From assembly GCF_000243335.1 (NCBI RefSeq), contig NZ_JH597773.1, positions 500,489 through 564,488 of the forward strand: a stretch of 64,000 nt of DNA. The letters are read 5' to 3'. This DNA is from Leptonema illini DSM 21528 (GTDB lineage Bacteria > Spirochaetota > Leptospiria > Leptospirales > Leptonemataceae). Below the pieces are notes generated by a model. The model searched no databases. It saw only the letters and a program-made list of their open reading frames with translations, and had not been told where the DNA came from. This document shows, piece by piece, positions 1-10,400 of the stretch; position 1 is the stretch's first letter; each line of letters begins with the position of its first letter. The position numbers and the translations under genes were made by a program.

Positions 1-1
1 T

Positions 2-3000
2 ATGAATGCTTTCGTTCTGAGGGCAGCTTTGCTGCTTTTCTCTGCTATGCTTTCTGGCTCCTGCGCTGCCTGGCCTGCGTTCACGGCGGCGGCCGGTCTT
101 GCAGCCGGTACAGGCGGAGGCGGATCTCTGTTTTTCATGCCAGGCGGCAGCAGCGAGAGCGTCCTTTCTTCGATTGAGATAACGGCGCCTTCACCGACTT
201 TCGCGAAAACGACGACACAGGCCCTTCGCGCAACAGCGCTCTTTTCAAACGGCACACATTCCGATATTACGGCCGATGCTCTCTGGTCATCGTCAGATTC
301 GAGCATCGTGAGCGTATTGCCCGACGGCACCGCCACCGCTGTAAATACCGGCTCGGCCACCATCACCATAACGTACTCGGGTAAAACGGGTCAGCTCGTG
401 CTCACGGCAAGCTCAGCCCCTCTCACCTCGCTGAATATCTCCTGTGTGAACCAGGCAAGCGCCCTTCCCGTCGGCGTGACGCGCGCCTGTACGGCAACCG
501 GCAATTTTGCCGATGGATCGACACAGGACCTTACGTCTGATCCGAATACCGTCTGAAGCACCGCAAGCAGCCATATTGCAACGATCTCATCGACAGGCGT
601 CGTGACGGCGCAGAATACGGGAACGACGACTATCAGCGCAAGCCATAACGGGATTCAGGCCGCCGGGGTTAGTCTGACCGTCAGCGCCGCCGCACTCAGC
701 TCTATCGAGATATCGCCGGCGAATACGTCTTTGCCGTTAGGCAAAAAGCAGCAGTATACGGCAACAGGTACCTACAGCGACGGATCGACGCAGACGATTA
801 CCGATCAGGTAACATGGTCGTCGGCAGACACGAACATAGCGACGTTCAGCTCTGCTTCCGGACAGGAGGGATTCCTCTCCACACATGCCGAGGGATCGGC
901 GACGCTGACGGCGACGCTGGGTGCTGTGTCGGCTTCGACAGGCCTGACCGTAACCGAGGCCGTTCTCGAATCCATCAGCATTACGCCGCCTCCCCGTCCG
1001 CTGCAAAGGGAACGACGCTTCAGTTAACGGCTACCGGATTGTTTTCCGATGGAACGACATCAAATATCACAGATCAGGTAAATTGGTCGAGCGACGACGC
1101 CGATATCGTAACGGTCGCTAACGGCGCAGGATTCGAAGGAAGGGCGACGGCCGTCGCCACCGGGTCGACGACGATCACCGCTGAAATCGGCGGCATCGAC
1201 GCCTCGATAACGTTCACCGTAACGCCCGCCGTGTTGAGTTCGATTCAGGTTCATCTCGACGATTCCTCGATTGCGAAAGGAACATCGACGACGGCTACGG
1301 CAACAGGCGTTTATACCGACGATCCACGCAGGATATCGGAGATCAGGTTTCCTGGACGTCTTCGGTGCCTTCTCGCGTACAGATCGGAACGTTAACAGGA
1401 ACGACCATAGCCCTGATCTCGCCCAAAACCGGTTCGACAGGAAATGCCACGATTACGGCGACGCTTGGCGCAGTAAACGGCACGGCTACGTTAACCGTCA
1501 CGGCGGCGACCCTTGTTTCTATACAGATTGATCCGACCAACCCCTCCGTTGCTCTCGGGTTGACGCAGGCCTTCACGGCGACGGGAACGTACACCGATGA
1601 CACGACGCAGGATCTCACGACGTCTGTAACATGGAATTCCAGCAATACCTCTGTGGCGACGATCAGCAATGCAGCCGGACAGGAAGGCGTGGCGACGACG
1701 CTATCGCAGGGAACGACGCAAGTCGGCGCACAGCTTGGCGCAGTGAACGCGCCGACCACGACCCTGACCGTCGGTGCGAAAGCACTGCAGTCCATTACGA
1801 TTGCGCCTAATCCGACGCTCAGCATTGCAAAAGGCCGCACCCAGAATTTTACGGCAACAGGTAATTATACGGACGGGTCGACGTCCGATCTGACCGAGAC
1901 GGTAACATGGGTCAGCTCTGATACGGACAGCGCTGCGATCAGCAATGTTGCAGGCAGCCGCGGACGTCTGACGGCCCTTGATGAAGATACCGTCGATATA
2001 ACGGCGACCTACAACTCTATTACCTCCGATGCCACGGAGGTTACGATCACGGCCGCCGTGCTTGATTCGATTCAGGTAACGCCTGACGATGCAAGCCTCG
2101 CTAAGGGCCTTCAACAACAGTATACGGCAACGGGGGTTTACTCCGATGCGACGACGCTCGATCTGACCGATCAGGTAACCTGGAGCTCGTCTAACGCCAG
2201 AGCGACCGTTTCCAATGCAGGCGGATCTCAGGGAATGGTTGTGGCGGTAACGACAGGTTCCGTTTCCATCTCGGCGACGCTTGGCGGGGTCACCGGTTCG
2301 ACCGATTTAACCGTAACAGCTGCGGTTCTTGTTTCGATCGCCGTTTCGCCGACCGAACCGTCGATCTATTCAGGACAGACGCAGAATTTCACGACGGTAG
2401 GAACCTACAGCGATGCCTCGACGCAGTCGATCACAACACAGGTAACATGGACATCTTCAGCGACGACCGTTGCCACCGTTTCAAACGCGGGCGGTACGGA
2501 AGGCAGGGCGACCGGAGTTGCCGCCGGCTCTACGACCATAACGGCCACACATGCAGGAACAGGCATAAGCGGCTCGACCACGCTAACCATCCTTGCCTCT
2601 GACACGACGGCTCCGACGGTAATCGGAGCGGCGTCCCTGTCGCCCACCACAGTCAGGATAACCTTCTCTGAGCCTGTGAACGAAACGGAGGCGACGACGG
2701 CCTCAAACTATAAGGTCTCCCTCGCCTCTGCCGTATCAGGCAGCTGTTCGGATAACGGAAATTTTGCGACCGCTCCGACCACGCTATCGGTTTCGTCCGT
2801 CAGCGGCTCGGGCGCCGTCTATACGCTGACCCTGGGCAGCTCCCAGACAAGCGGACCATCGTATACCGTACTCGTCGATCGCGACGGAATTCATGACGTC
2901 GGCGCTCCGACTGCCAATGCTCTTGGATGCCCGAACTACGCCGACTTTGTCGGTCAGGAGCAGCTTAAAGTAAGTTCCGCCATATGTGCGAGCACGACAT

Positions 3001-4904
3001 CATTTATCGTGACCTTTTCTAAGCCGGTGAGAACAGGCAACAACGTAGCCGGATCGGCCGAGTGCACGACAGCTACCGAATGTGGATATCGTTACCTGAC
3101 GACTGGCGGAACGTCGCTCGGCAACATCACCAGCGCGAAGGTTCTTGATGGCGTCGTCTGCGGCGGGGCGACGGCCGATGCCAGCAAGGTCTGCTTGACG
3201 CATTCGCTCAATCAGTCGGGAGCGCAGTTTGGTATCGTTGTGGCGAACGCAGTGAACGGCGACGGCTTCGATAATGCCTGGGGATCTATTCGAGATTCCG
3301 GAAACACAGAAAACGTGCAGACCTCGCCCCGTGATCGCGTCAGCTTTCTCGGCTGCGGCAACTCCCCCATGAACTTCTCCGATGGGCCGATCTCGACGAA
3401 TCCGTTCAGCGACGGTTCTTCTTTCGGTTATTTAACCGACTATAACGGGCAGATCTATATCGGCCCGAACAGCCTGGGGAACGCGGCGACCCGCTTCGCC
3501 TATAACGGCGGTTCGCCCGATCCCGTATCGTTCTCTTTCACTAAAGATACGACGGGCGAGAATTCCCGGAATACGGCCACTACGCGCGATGGCGGCATCG
3601 CCGTCCCTCCCTATGTGACGCTCGGTCATTCCGGATGCACGGCGAACTCCGGAAATCTGTCAACCGGATGCGGTCCCGATAACGAAAACGGACGAGGCGT
3701 TTTCTCTACCGGAATTCTCAACGGAATACCGTATCTCTTTCTCGCAGGCGCTCGTTCCGGACAGAACTTCGATTACGTATATTACACTGCCGACACCGAT
3801 ACGGGGCTCGACTTTCGATACATCGACCTCGGAACTATCACGGGAACGGTTACGGCCGGTACGCAGGCGATGGTCGTGCATAACGACCGACTCTATGGCG
3901 GATTCGCAAAATTCAACTCCGGCTCGAACGCCCCTGACTTCGGCTATGTGACTTTCAATTCTGCCGATAGCGGCACCGGTTACTGCACAGCCGGCCAGAA
4001 TTGCGACGCTGAGATCGGTTCCCGGGGGCAGAGATTCTTTATCAACTACCTGCCGTATTTCGGCGGTGATACACAGGGCGACCACTGCGTTTCAGGAACT
4101 TGCAACTGGGGTTATTATGTCGGCGTCGATTCGCTGTACGTTTTTCGCGGCTACATATACGCGGCGAACGGAGGTCTGAACAAGGTCGATCGTAACGGCT
4201 CCATCATGCGATCTACGGTTTCCGAACCGATCAATGTGTGCACGGGAAGCTCCCCCTATTGTTCGGACTGGACGGAGATCGGGCCGCGATCGCATTCGCG
4301 CTGGTACAACTCAAACGCCTGGTGGTCCCTTGAGCTAAAAGGCATCTCGGATCTTATTCCCGCAGATCGGGCGTTTGCGATGTTTGCCGAGTACAACGGT
4401 AATCTCTATGTCACGCGAACTGTATGCCAGACCGCACAATCAGCGGCGACCGGTATTCCCGGAAGCTTTACCGCAATCGCCGGATGCACGGACGGCACCG
4501 ATACCAATCGGCGGGCCCAGCTCTGGAAATGCGTACCGGAGACGACGGGCGGGGCTGACGTCTGCGATGCAGGAGACTGGTCGGTCGTCGGCGATAACGG
4601 AACAGGGATTACAAACTTCGGCGATGCGAATAACCGAAGCATCACGATGGTGATAAAAAGCGGACCGTATCTGTATGTGGCCTTTGATAATACAAACGGC
4701 CTTGAGGTCTGGCGTACATCCGAAGCGAATCCCGGTTCATCGTCGGCCGTATGGACGCAAATCGGCGGCGACGGATTCGGCGATCCGACGAACATCCGCC
4801 AGTTTTTTTCGGCCGTGTCCGTATCGGTGAACGGCGTGGATTTCCTTTACGTGAGCGCCGGTCGTAACGGCGTTCCCGTGCGAGTCTACAGGCAGCAGAA
4901 CTGA
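2..4904 (+). pseudogene. Ig-like (BID_2) repeat surface lipoprotein, disrupted
   Basis: The locus reads as one long exported lipoprotein broken in three places. It opens with a signal peptide ending in a lipobox-like LSGSC near residue 21. Nine tandem bacterial Ig-like repeats of about 85 residues follow, each with the pattern TATGxYSDGST..VTWSS..VATISN. A TGA at 554-556 sits exactly where the repeats have Trp (TV*SS for VTWSS). The frame then shifts near 984-991 and again near 1322-1325; each is consistent with loss of one base. After the second shift the frame is open to 4904. Past the repeats is a Big_5/SbsA-like Ig domain and a C-terminal region of about 600 residues that I do not recognise. 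BID_2 proteins are typically surface adhesins. Either the gene is decaying or the assembly has errors here. Confidence 0.75.
1365..4904 (+). CDS. Large open 3' portion of the Ig-like repeat protein
   Basis: This 1179-codon open stretch is the downstream part of the disrupted repeat protein, beginning inside repeat five. It holds four further complete BID_2 repeats (about residues 50-410) and an Ig-like segment starting around 'DTTAPTVIGAASL' (SbsA/Big_5-like, extracellular). A Cys-containing C-terminal region follows, with repeated short Y/F-G and DG motifs suggestive of a beta-propeller. The annotated start is an internal codon with no signal peptide. Unless the frameshifts are sequencing errors, the product would lack export and probably not be made as a functional surface protein. 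The stop codon overlaps the next gene's start (TGATG). Confidence 0.55.
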   Translation: MPSRVQIGTLTGTTIALISPKTGSTGNATITATLGAVNGTATLTVTAATLVSIQIDPTNPSVALGLTQAFTATGTYTDDTTQDLTTSVTWNSSNTSVATISNAAGQEGVATTLSQGTTQVGAQLGAVNAPTTTLTVGAKALQSITIAPNPTLSIAKGRTQNFTATGNYTDGSTSDLTETVTWVSSDTDSAAISNVAGSRGRLTALDEDTVDITATYNSITSDATEVTITAAVLDSIQVTPDDASLAKGLQQQYTATGVYSDATTLDLTDQVTWSSSNARATVSNAGGSQGMVVAVTTGSVSISATLGGVTGSTDLTVTAAVLVSIAVSPTEPSIYSGQTQNFTTVGTYSDASTQSITTQVTWTSSATTVATVSNAGGTEGRATGVAAGSTTITATHAGTGISGSTTLTILASDTTAPTVIGAASLSPTTVRITFSEPVNETEATTASNYKVSLASAVSGSCSDNGNFATAPTTLSVSSVSGSGAVYTLTLGSSQTSGPSYTVLVDRDGIHDVGAPTANALGCPNYADFVGQEQLKVSSAICASTTSFIVTFSKPVRTGNNVAGSAECTTATECGYRYLTTGGTSLGNITSAKVLDGVVCGGATADASKVCLTHSLNQSGAQFGIVVANAVNGDGFDNAWGSIRDSGNTENVQTSPRDRVSFLGCGNSPMNFSDGPISTNPFSDGSSFGYLTDYNGQIYIGPNSLGNAATRFAYNGGSPDPVSFSFTKDTTGENSRNTATTRDGGIAVPPYVTLGHSGCTANSGNLSTGCGPDNENGRGVFSTGILNGIPYLFLAGARSGQNFDYVYYTADTDTGLDFRYIDLGTITGTVTAGTQAMVVHNDRLYGGFAKFNSGSNAPDFGYVTFNSADSGTGYCTAGQNCDAEIGSRGQRFFINYLPYFGGDTQGDHCVSGTCNWGYYVGVDSLYVFRGYIYAANGGLNKVDRNGSIMRSTVSEPINVCTGSSPYCSDWTEIGPRSHSRWYNSNAWWSLELKGISDLIPADRAFAMFAEYNGNLYVTRTVCQTAQSAATGIPGSFTAIAGCTDGTDTNRRAQLWKCVPETTGGADVCDAGDWSVVGDNGTGITNFGDANNRSITMVIKSGPYLYVAFDNTNGLEVWRTSEANPGSSSAVWTQIGGDGFGDPTNIRQFFSAVSVSVNGVDFLYVSAGRNGVPVRVYRQQN

Positions 4905-5344
4905 TGAAAGCGATACGACTGTTAAACATTCCCGTGTTACCCTTGATACTGCTGGCGGCCTGCAGCGTCGACGCCCGGCCGCTTCAATTTGAAGTCGTGC
5001 CGCGTTTGCAGGGTACCGCCGTTCAGGCCGGCGGTGATGGTGATCTCGTCGGAACGCAGATCTATCGCTTCTCGCTAAAACGAGCTATCGACGTCACGCT
5101 CTCCGCAGAGATCGTAGCTCAGCGAACAGGCATAAGCGCAAGCTTCGTTCGGGAGGGGCTTCTGTTTTCGCCGGCAATCCCCTGCCAGAGCGCCGGTCTG
5201 ATCATTCGATGCCATGCAGCGGCCGGCCAGACCCTTATAGGAACCTACCGGATAACCCTGAATAGCAATGACGGCAAGCCGATCACTTACAGACTCTTTG
5301 TGGCTTTACAGGGCCCCGGCTATGCTGAGGTGGAGGCGCCATGA
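4904..5344 (+). CDS. Hypothetical lipoprotein
   Basis: A 146-residue protein with a signal peptide ending in LLAAC, a good lipobox, so it is probably membrane-anchored in the envelope. The mature part is beta-rich, with phrases such as 'IYRFSLKRAIDVTLSAEI' and 'GTYRITLNSNDGKPITYRL'. That style resembles small Ig or pre-peptidase C-like sandwich domains, but I cannot name the family. The start overlaps the preceding stop by one base, and its own stop overlaps the next ATG by four bases. It is therefore translationally coupled to the Bor-like genes and to the broken repeat protein upstream. Confidence 0.75.
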   Translation: MKAIRLLNIPVLPLILLAACSVDARPLQFEVVPRLQGTAVQAGGDGDLVGTQIYRFSLKRAIDVTLSAEIVAQRTGISASFVREGLLFSPAIPCQSAGLIIRCHAAAGQTLIGTYRITLNSNDGKPITYRLFVALQGPGYAEVEAP

Positions 5345-5718
5345 ACGTTCAGCTTCGATCATTATTGATTCTCGGCGCAGCACTATTTCTTACCGAAGGG
5401 TGCCGTCATGCCTATGTGCGGTATGGCGAGCTCCCGCCGGCAGTCTGTGTGAATTATCCGGAATCCATGGATTGCGCTCGCGCCAGAAAACGACAGACGG
5501 AGCTTCAGAATACGCCCGGGGAGCGCCATATCATCAAACAGAACTATTATCTCTTCGGATACTATCCGCGGAACGTCGTTCTCGACGTGCGGCAGTACTG
5601 CCCCGGCGGTCCGCGCTCCATTCATCGTTATACAGGCATGATGGACGGATTTCTCGAACAGCTAACGTTCACCATTTACTCCCCCCAAACGGTAGAAATT
5701 GAATGTGCACCACAATAA
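5341..5718 (+). CDS. Bor/Iss-family lipoprotein
   Basis: A 125-residue lipoprotein with lipobox LTEGC. From about residue 60 the sequence follows the Bor family layout: a His/Gln stretch and aromatic 'YYLFGYYP', then 'VVLDVRQYCPGG', and a C-terminal hydrophobic hairpin ending 'TFTIYSPQTVEIECA'. This matches the 'GIYTPLEARVYC' ending of phage lambda Bor and E. coli Iss. Bor and Iss are outer-membrane lipoproteins linked to serum resistance; whether that role applies here is unknown. The mature part is longer than Bor, with an extra 40 or so residues at the N-terminus. It overlaps both neighbours and is followed by a second Bor-like gene. Confidence 0.72.
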   Translation: MNVQLRSLLILGAALFLTEGCRHAYVRYGELPPAVCVNYPESMDCARARKRQTELQNTPGERHIIKQNYYLFGYYPRNVVLDVRQYCPGGPRSIHRYTGMMDGFLEQLTFTIYSPQTVEIECAPQ

Positions 5719-6059
5719 CGAAAGCATCGGGCGCCAACGGCTGGCTACATCGACTCGCCACTGTGCTCTTTGCCCTGTCAGTCATTTTCAGCACGGCATT
5801 CTGTCATTCGGTCGTTATCGTTATCGGCGAAGAGAAACCGCCGGCGAGCATATCTGATGCTCCGCCCGAACCGCTGCGAAAAGAGCGGCAGGCAAGTACG
5901 GCTATGGGCATCATCGGTCTGGCTAAAGAACCGGAACCCATCGTGTGTCGCCAGCAAAAGCCCGAGGTCAGAATCGTCACAAATTTCACGGATAACGCGA
6001 TTCACTTCTTCATCGGGCCCTTCTACACGACACGGACGGTGGAGATCTACTGTAGATAA
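5703..6059 (+). CDS. Second Bor-like exported protein
   Basis: A 118-residue protein with an uncleaved-looking N-terminus and a hydrophobic segment at about residues 17-34 that ends 'STAFC', a possible lipobox. The C-terminal third, 'FFIGPFYTTRTVEIYC', matches the end of the preceding Bor-like protein and of Bor itself. An upstream Cys ('PIVC') aligns with the conserved internal Cys. The region between is short and Pro/Glu-rich. It overlaps the preceding gene by 16 bases and ends the four-gene plus-strand cluster. It looks like a diverged tandem paralogue. Function unknown beyond envelope location. Confidence 0.65.
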   Translation: MCTTITKASGANGWLHRLATVLFALSVIFSTAFCHSVVIVIGEEKPPASISDAPPEPLRKERQASTAMGIIGLAKEPEPIVCRQQKPEVRIVTNFTDNAIHFFIGPFYTTRTVEIYCR

Positions 6060-6060
6060 C

Positions 6061-6077
6061 CCGTCGACTAACGACGG
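6061..6077. terminator. Short hairpin between convergent genes
   Basis: CCGTCG at 6061-6066 pairs with CGACGG at 6072-6077 around a 5-base loop, in the 19 bases between two convergent stop codons. There is no T-run on either strand, so this is at best a weak or factor-assisted terminator. Confidence 0.3.
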
Positions 6078-6078
6078 C

Positions 6079-7251
6079 TCATTCGAGAATCTTACGTAAT
6101 CCGGCTCGTCCGACGGCTGAGAGCAGCTCGGCGCTACGACCGCGTTCTTCGAGAATCGTGCGCGTCAGGATGGTCGTCACCTTGCCGGGACCGAAGTCCA
6201 GAACATGCGTGATCGTCGGATCTTCAAGCAGTCCGCGCAGAGAACGATCCCAGTAAAGAGGCATCGACATCATCACGTCGGCAAGAAACTCGCCAAGCCG
6301 ATCCATCTCACGAAGGTCTTTGCCGTCATAGAACGAATGGACGGGAAATTTCAGGTCGCTGCCTCTGTAGGGGAAGCTGCGACAGGCCACGTCGGCAAAG
6401 AAATCATGAATGGCAGGGCCCATCGTGTCGGGTCGATGAAATGGAATCGACACATTCACGAAATTCCAGCTGTATTTCCTTTCCTCGAAAAGGGATAGAT
6501 AATGCAGCCTGAAGCGAGCCAGATCGGCGGCATGCCCGGTAAGAACGTTGATACGATCGGTATTGATCAGAGAAATGCGAACCGGGAAGGCCTCGTAAGG
6601 GCCCGAGGCATTAAAGAGGTCGACATATTCTTGCAACTCTTGCGTCGTCGGGCCTGTCACAACAGACATAGGGCGAGGGGCTTCTCTTTCAACGGCGACG
6701 ATGCTTTCCATTACGTCGGCGGGAACGGCAGGGAACCCATAGGCGCGTTGCGAATGAAAACCGGCAATCGTATACCAGACGATGAAGCGATACACCGCTT
6801 CAAGCATATCCTTGCCTTCAAGGCCAAGGGCCGAGAACACCGCGGCCTGAAGGCCGCCGCTATGTCCCGTTCCCGACGACACATGCGGATAAAATGCTTC
6901 AGGAGTATAGCCGCCGAGAACCGCCGCTACATACGACCCAAGTTGAGTAATCTGGTTGCCCGCGAAGGTAATAGTGCAAAGGTAGAGATCGTCATCGTGA
7001 GGCCTTACCGTTTTTTCAAGCCATTGCTTGAGTGGAAAGCCCCGCGGATAAAACCGATCAAACTCTTCGCGAACATCGGGCCGATTCAAACAATGTTCGA
7101 TCGCTTCAAAGCAAACGTCGAAGAACCCAGCAAGTTCAGGCCTTTCGTAGAGAATCTGCATCTCTTTGAGGAAGGAATTACCCTGTCCTCCAAATTGAAC
7201 ATAGAAGCGATTCTCGCCGGATCGGGCGCCTTCCAGAAGAGCGGGAAGCAT
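6079..7251 (-). CDS. Acyltransferase of fungal FAS-beta (SAT) type
   Basis: A 390-residue free-standing acyltransferase. Near the N-terminus it has FGGQGN (about residues 20-25). The nucleophile elbow is GTGHSGG with Ser131. Later come 'ISLINTDRINVLTGH' and 'VSIPFHRPDTM', where the His is a plausible catalytic partner, and 'LDFGPGKVT' near the end. This set matches the starter/acetyl-transferase domain at the N-terminus of fungal type I fatty acid synthase beta chains better than bacterial FabD. The expected role is loading acyl groups from CoA onto a carrier protein. It is divergent from the giant acetyl-CoA carboxylase across a 230-bp intergenic region, which supports a role in lipid synthesis. 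The natural substrate (acetyl, malonyl or other) cannot be read from sequence. Confidence 0.75.
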   Translation of the reverse strand: MLPALLEGARSGENRFYVQFGGQGNSFLKEMQILYERPELAGFFDVCFEAIEHCLNRPDVREEFDRFYPRGFPLKQWLEKTVRPHDDDLYLCTITFAGNQITQLGSYVAAVLGGYTPEAFYPHVSSGTGHSGGLQAAVFSALGLEGKDMLEAVYRFIVWYTIAGFHSQRAYGFPAVPADVMESIVAVEREAPRPMSVVTGPTTQELQEYVDLFNASGPYEAFPVRISLINTDRINVLTGHAADLARFRLHYLSLFEERKYSWNFVNVSIPFHRPDTMGPAIHDFFADVACRSFPYRGSDLKFPVHSFYDGKDLREMDRLGEFLADVMMSMPLYWDRSLRGLLEDPTITHVLDFGPGKVTTILTRTILEERGRSAELLSAVGRAGLRKILE

Positions 7252-7481
7252 GGAAGATCAGCCGTACAGAGGAGGGGTATCGGTCAACCCGAATTTCATT
7301 TTAGAAATTTTATAAATTTCCTTATAACTGTCAAGGATATTGAATTCGGTTCAATAAGCAAACCGAAGCTTCCTTATTTTTTACTTTACACCGCATGATA
7401 CTAAAAAATATGAATTGTTTCATAAATGATACACCCGCGGAGCAGCGCTCCCTATTCTTCTCTGAAACCAGCAGGTAACCC
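7252..7481. promoter_or_regulatory. Shared divergent promoter region with palindromes
   Basis: This AT-rich spacer separates two divergent lipid genes. It holds a 17-base palindrome with 7-base arms GAAATTT/AAATTTC at 7304-7320. TTGAA-N5-TTCAA lies at 7340-7354. Overlapping that is an inverted pair TTCGGTT (7345-7351) and AACCGAA (7361-7367). A weak plus-strand promoter could be TTTACA followed by TATGAAT just upstream of 7415. Such symmetry suggests regulator binding, possibly a lipid-responsive repressor, but no regulator gene is adjacent. Confidence 0.4.
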
Positions 7482-10400
7482 ATGAACGATACACAGGTCG
7501 ATATGATTGCGTCGATTCGCGAGCAGATTCAAACCCTGGAGCGGTGGAATCCTGGAATCAAGCGAGTCGATCCCGCTCGAAGATCTGGAAAACTTCAGAA
7601 AGTGCTCATTGCCAACCGCGGCGAAATCGCAAAGCGCTTCTTCCTTTCCCTTAAGGAAGAAGGCATTCGTTCCGTCGCCGTAGTAACCGATCCCGATAAA
7701 GGCCAGACATGGTACGAAATGGCCGATGAGGTCGTTATGATCGGCGGTTCACTGAACTATACGCACATACCGTCCATTATCGGAGCCGCCATCCTGACGG
7801 GCGCGAATGCCATCTATCCGGGTTACGGATTTCTTTCAGAAAACCCCGACTTCGTCGAAGCCATTCACCTTGTCTCTGAACAGGGTCTGAGCGAAACGCC
7901 GATCGCCTTTATGGGCCCCGATGCAAGCATCATGCGCAGAGTCGGCAACAAACTCGACGCGCGAAAGCTTGCTAAAGAATACGGCGTTCCGCTTTTCGAA
8001 GGGACCGAAAACATCTCTGACGTAGAGCATGCGAAGAAAGAAGCGGCTCGCATCGGTTATCCTGTTATCGTAAAACTCAATGCCGGCGGCGGCGGAAAAG
8101 GCATGCAGGCCGTTTTCACCGAGGCCGAACTGGCCGGCGCCATCGAATCCTGTCAGCGCATCGGCAAGATGCTGTATCAGGACGACACCTATTATCTGGA
8201 AAAATTCATCGTTAAGCCCGTTCATATCGAGGTTCAGATCTTTAACGGAACGGCGGTCGGCATTCGCAAATGCGCCGTTCAGCGGCGTAACCAGAAAATC
8301 GTCGAAGAGAGCGGCGATCATTTTCTTTCCAACCATACCCGACTCGCTCTGCTTGCCGCGGCCGAGAACATGGGCCGCATCTCAGGTTACGAAAAAAGCG
8401 GCGGTGCGGGAACTGTAGAGTTTCTCTATGATCCCGACTCCGACGCGATGGGCTTTCTTGAGATGAACACCCGCCTTCAGGTCGAGCATCCGGTGACGGA
8501 TCAATCGTTAGGCATCGACCTGGCTCGCTGGCAGATTCTTCTTTTCGACGGCCGGGAATCCGAGATTCCCTTCACGCGAGTTCTTGAGAAGCGTTTCATT
8601 CACAAAGATCACACCATTGAGTGCCGTATCTATGCCGAAGACCCCGAGAATAATTACACGCCGTCTCCGGGCAAGATCGAAGAGCTCGACCTGCCGACGT
8701 TTAACGGCATCCGCTGCGACTTCGGGTTTCGAAGAGGAGACCGCATCCTGCCTGACTACGATCCGATGATCGGCAAACTCATCGCCACGGCCGAGACGCG
8801 CGACGAAGCCTTACTGCGGATGGAGCGAGCCTTAAACGAGCTCTATGTACGCGGAATCACTACGAATCAGTATCAGCTGTTGCGCATCCTGCGTTCCGAG
8901 CACTTCAAACAGGGAGATTATACGAACCGTCTGCTTGAAGAGCACCCCGATCTCTCGCAGCCCGTACAGGAAGGCGAACTGATCCGCCAGGCTGCTATTC
9001 TTGCAGCACTTGCCGAGAACATCAAACTCTTTCGCGAGAAGCGAGACGAACTCTTCTTCAGCAAAGATCTTGAGGCCGTTCTGCATCGCATGGATCTCAT
9101 TACGTTGCCCGAAAGCTACGAAGTCGAGATCCAGGGCGCAAGCTACGAAGCGCGGTTTCTACAGACGGGCCTGAATACGTTTTATGCCTATCTGAATCGC
9201 GTCTTTCAGGGCGAGATCGAACTGCTACCCGCCCTTTCCGGCGAGAACGACTATACATTCCGCTTCGAATATCGCTCCTGCCCGGTACGCGTCGACAGAC
9301 GTCCCTCCGTTCAGATCATTCGCTTTCCCGATGCACGAGGGCGCATCCACTTCATGAAGGTGAAGGTCTCGGCCCGCGGCGCAAGCGCCGGACGTGATCC
9401 GGCGGGGATGGTACGCTCTCCCATTCAGGGAACGTTCGTCAAGATCCACCAGCCAGGCGGCAAACCGGTGGGACGCGGAACGCCCGTGAAGAAAGGCGAT
9501 CCCATCATCGTGCTGTCGGCCATGAAGATGGAAACGACGATCAGCGCGCAGGCGGATGGAACGCTTTCCTATCTGATCGAAGACGGGGATCTATCGCGAC
9601 TCGAGCTCGGTCGCACCGGCGATGGCCGCGTCATCGGACGACCGATCACCGAGGGTGAAGTCCTCTTCGTCATCGAATCGGGCGAAGAGGCGACCGAAGA
9701 CACCTCAGAGCCTGTATCCAACGGATTTCCCGAAGCCCCTCTTCCGACCGGGCTCAGCGAATGTTATCGTCATATCTTTTCAGATCGCTTCATGGAAGAA
9801 GCGCTGAAGAATCCCGACGAATATCTTCCCGTCGTGCTTGATCTGTGCAGACTGCTCTATCTCGGTTATAACCGAGAATCGCTCGATCTCATTAACTCTA
9901 TAGTCGCTATTCTGAAAGAGTTACCCGAGAACTACGACCTGAGTCGTATGGTTCCGGAATCCCTTTTTGCTGATCTGCTGAGCGTTTTTACTGAAAGCAA
10001 AAGGCTCTTCTCGCCGCTTGCAGGTGGAAACGTATCCTACTTCAGAGAAACCTATCGCATGTTCGCCCGCTGGGGCGACGTCGCCTATCAGCTGCCGACG
10101 CCGTTTCGCTACACGATTCAGAGTATCTTTCTATCGTACGGCGTTGGCGATTATCGTTCAACGGCCGAATACGAACGAGGGCTGACCGGAACGGCATTTC
10201 TTTACATTCTGCGCTCCTTTCACTCGACGCGCGACGTCCCCGACATCATGAAGCAGGTGCTGAAACATGCGGCGCAATTCCGGCGTCCGAGCAGCCGGCT
10301 CAAGAACCTGCTTCGTAAGCTTGTCGTTCAGGAAGAGGCCGAACAGGAACACTCCCTGGCCGCACTTGCCACCGAGACATTGAACAAGCTGGGCGTACGT

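Noticed and set aside
554..556. In-frame TGA as a selenocysteine codon
   Set aside because: The repeat pattern requires Trp here (VTWSS), two frameshifts follow, and no SECIS-like stem was seen right after it.
6502..7398. 298-codon plus-strand open frame
   Set aside because: It is fully antisense to the acyltransferase gene, has no recognisable domain, and is Arg/Lys-rich as antisense shadows often are.
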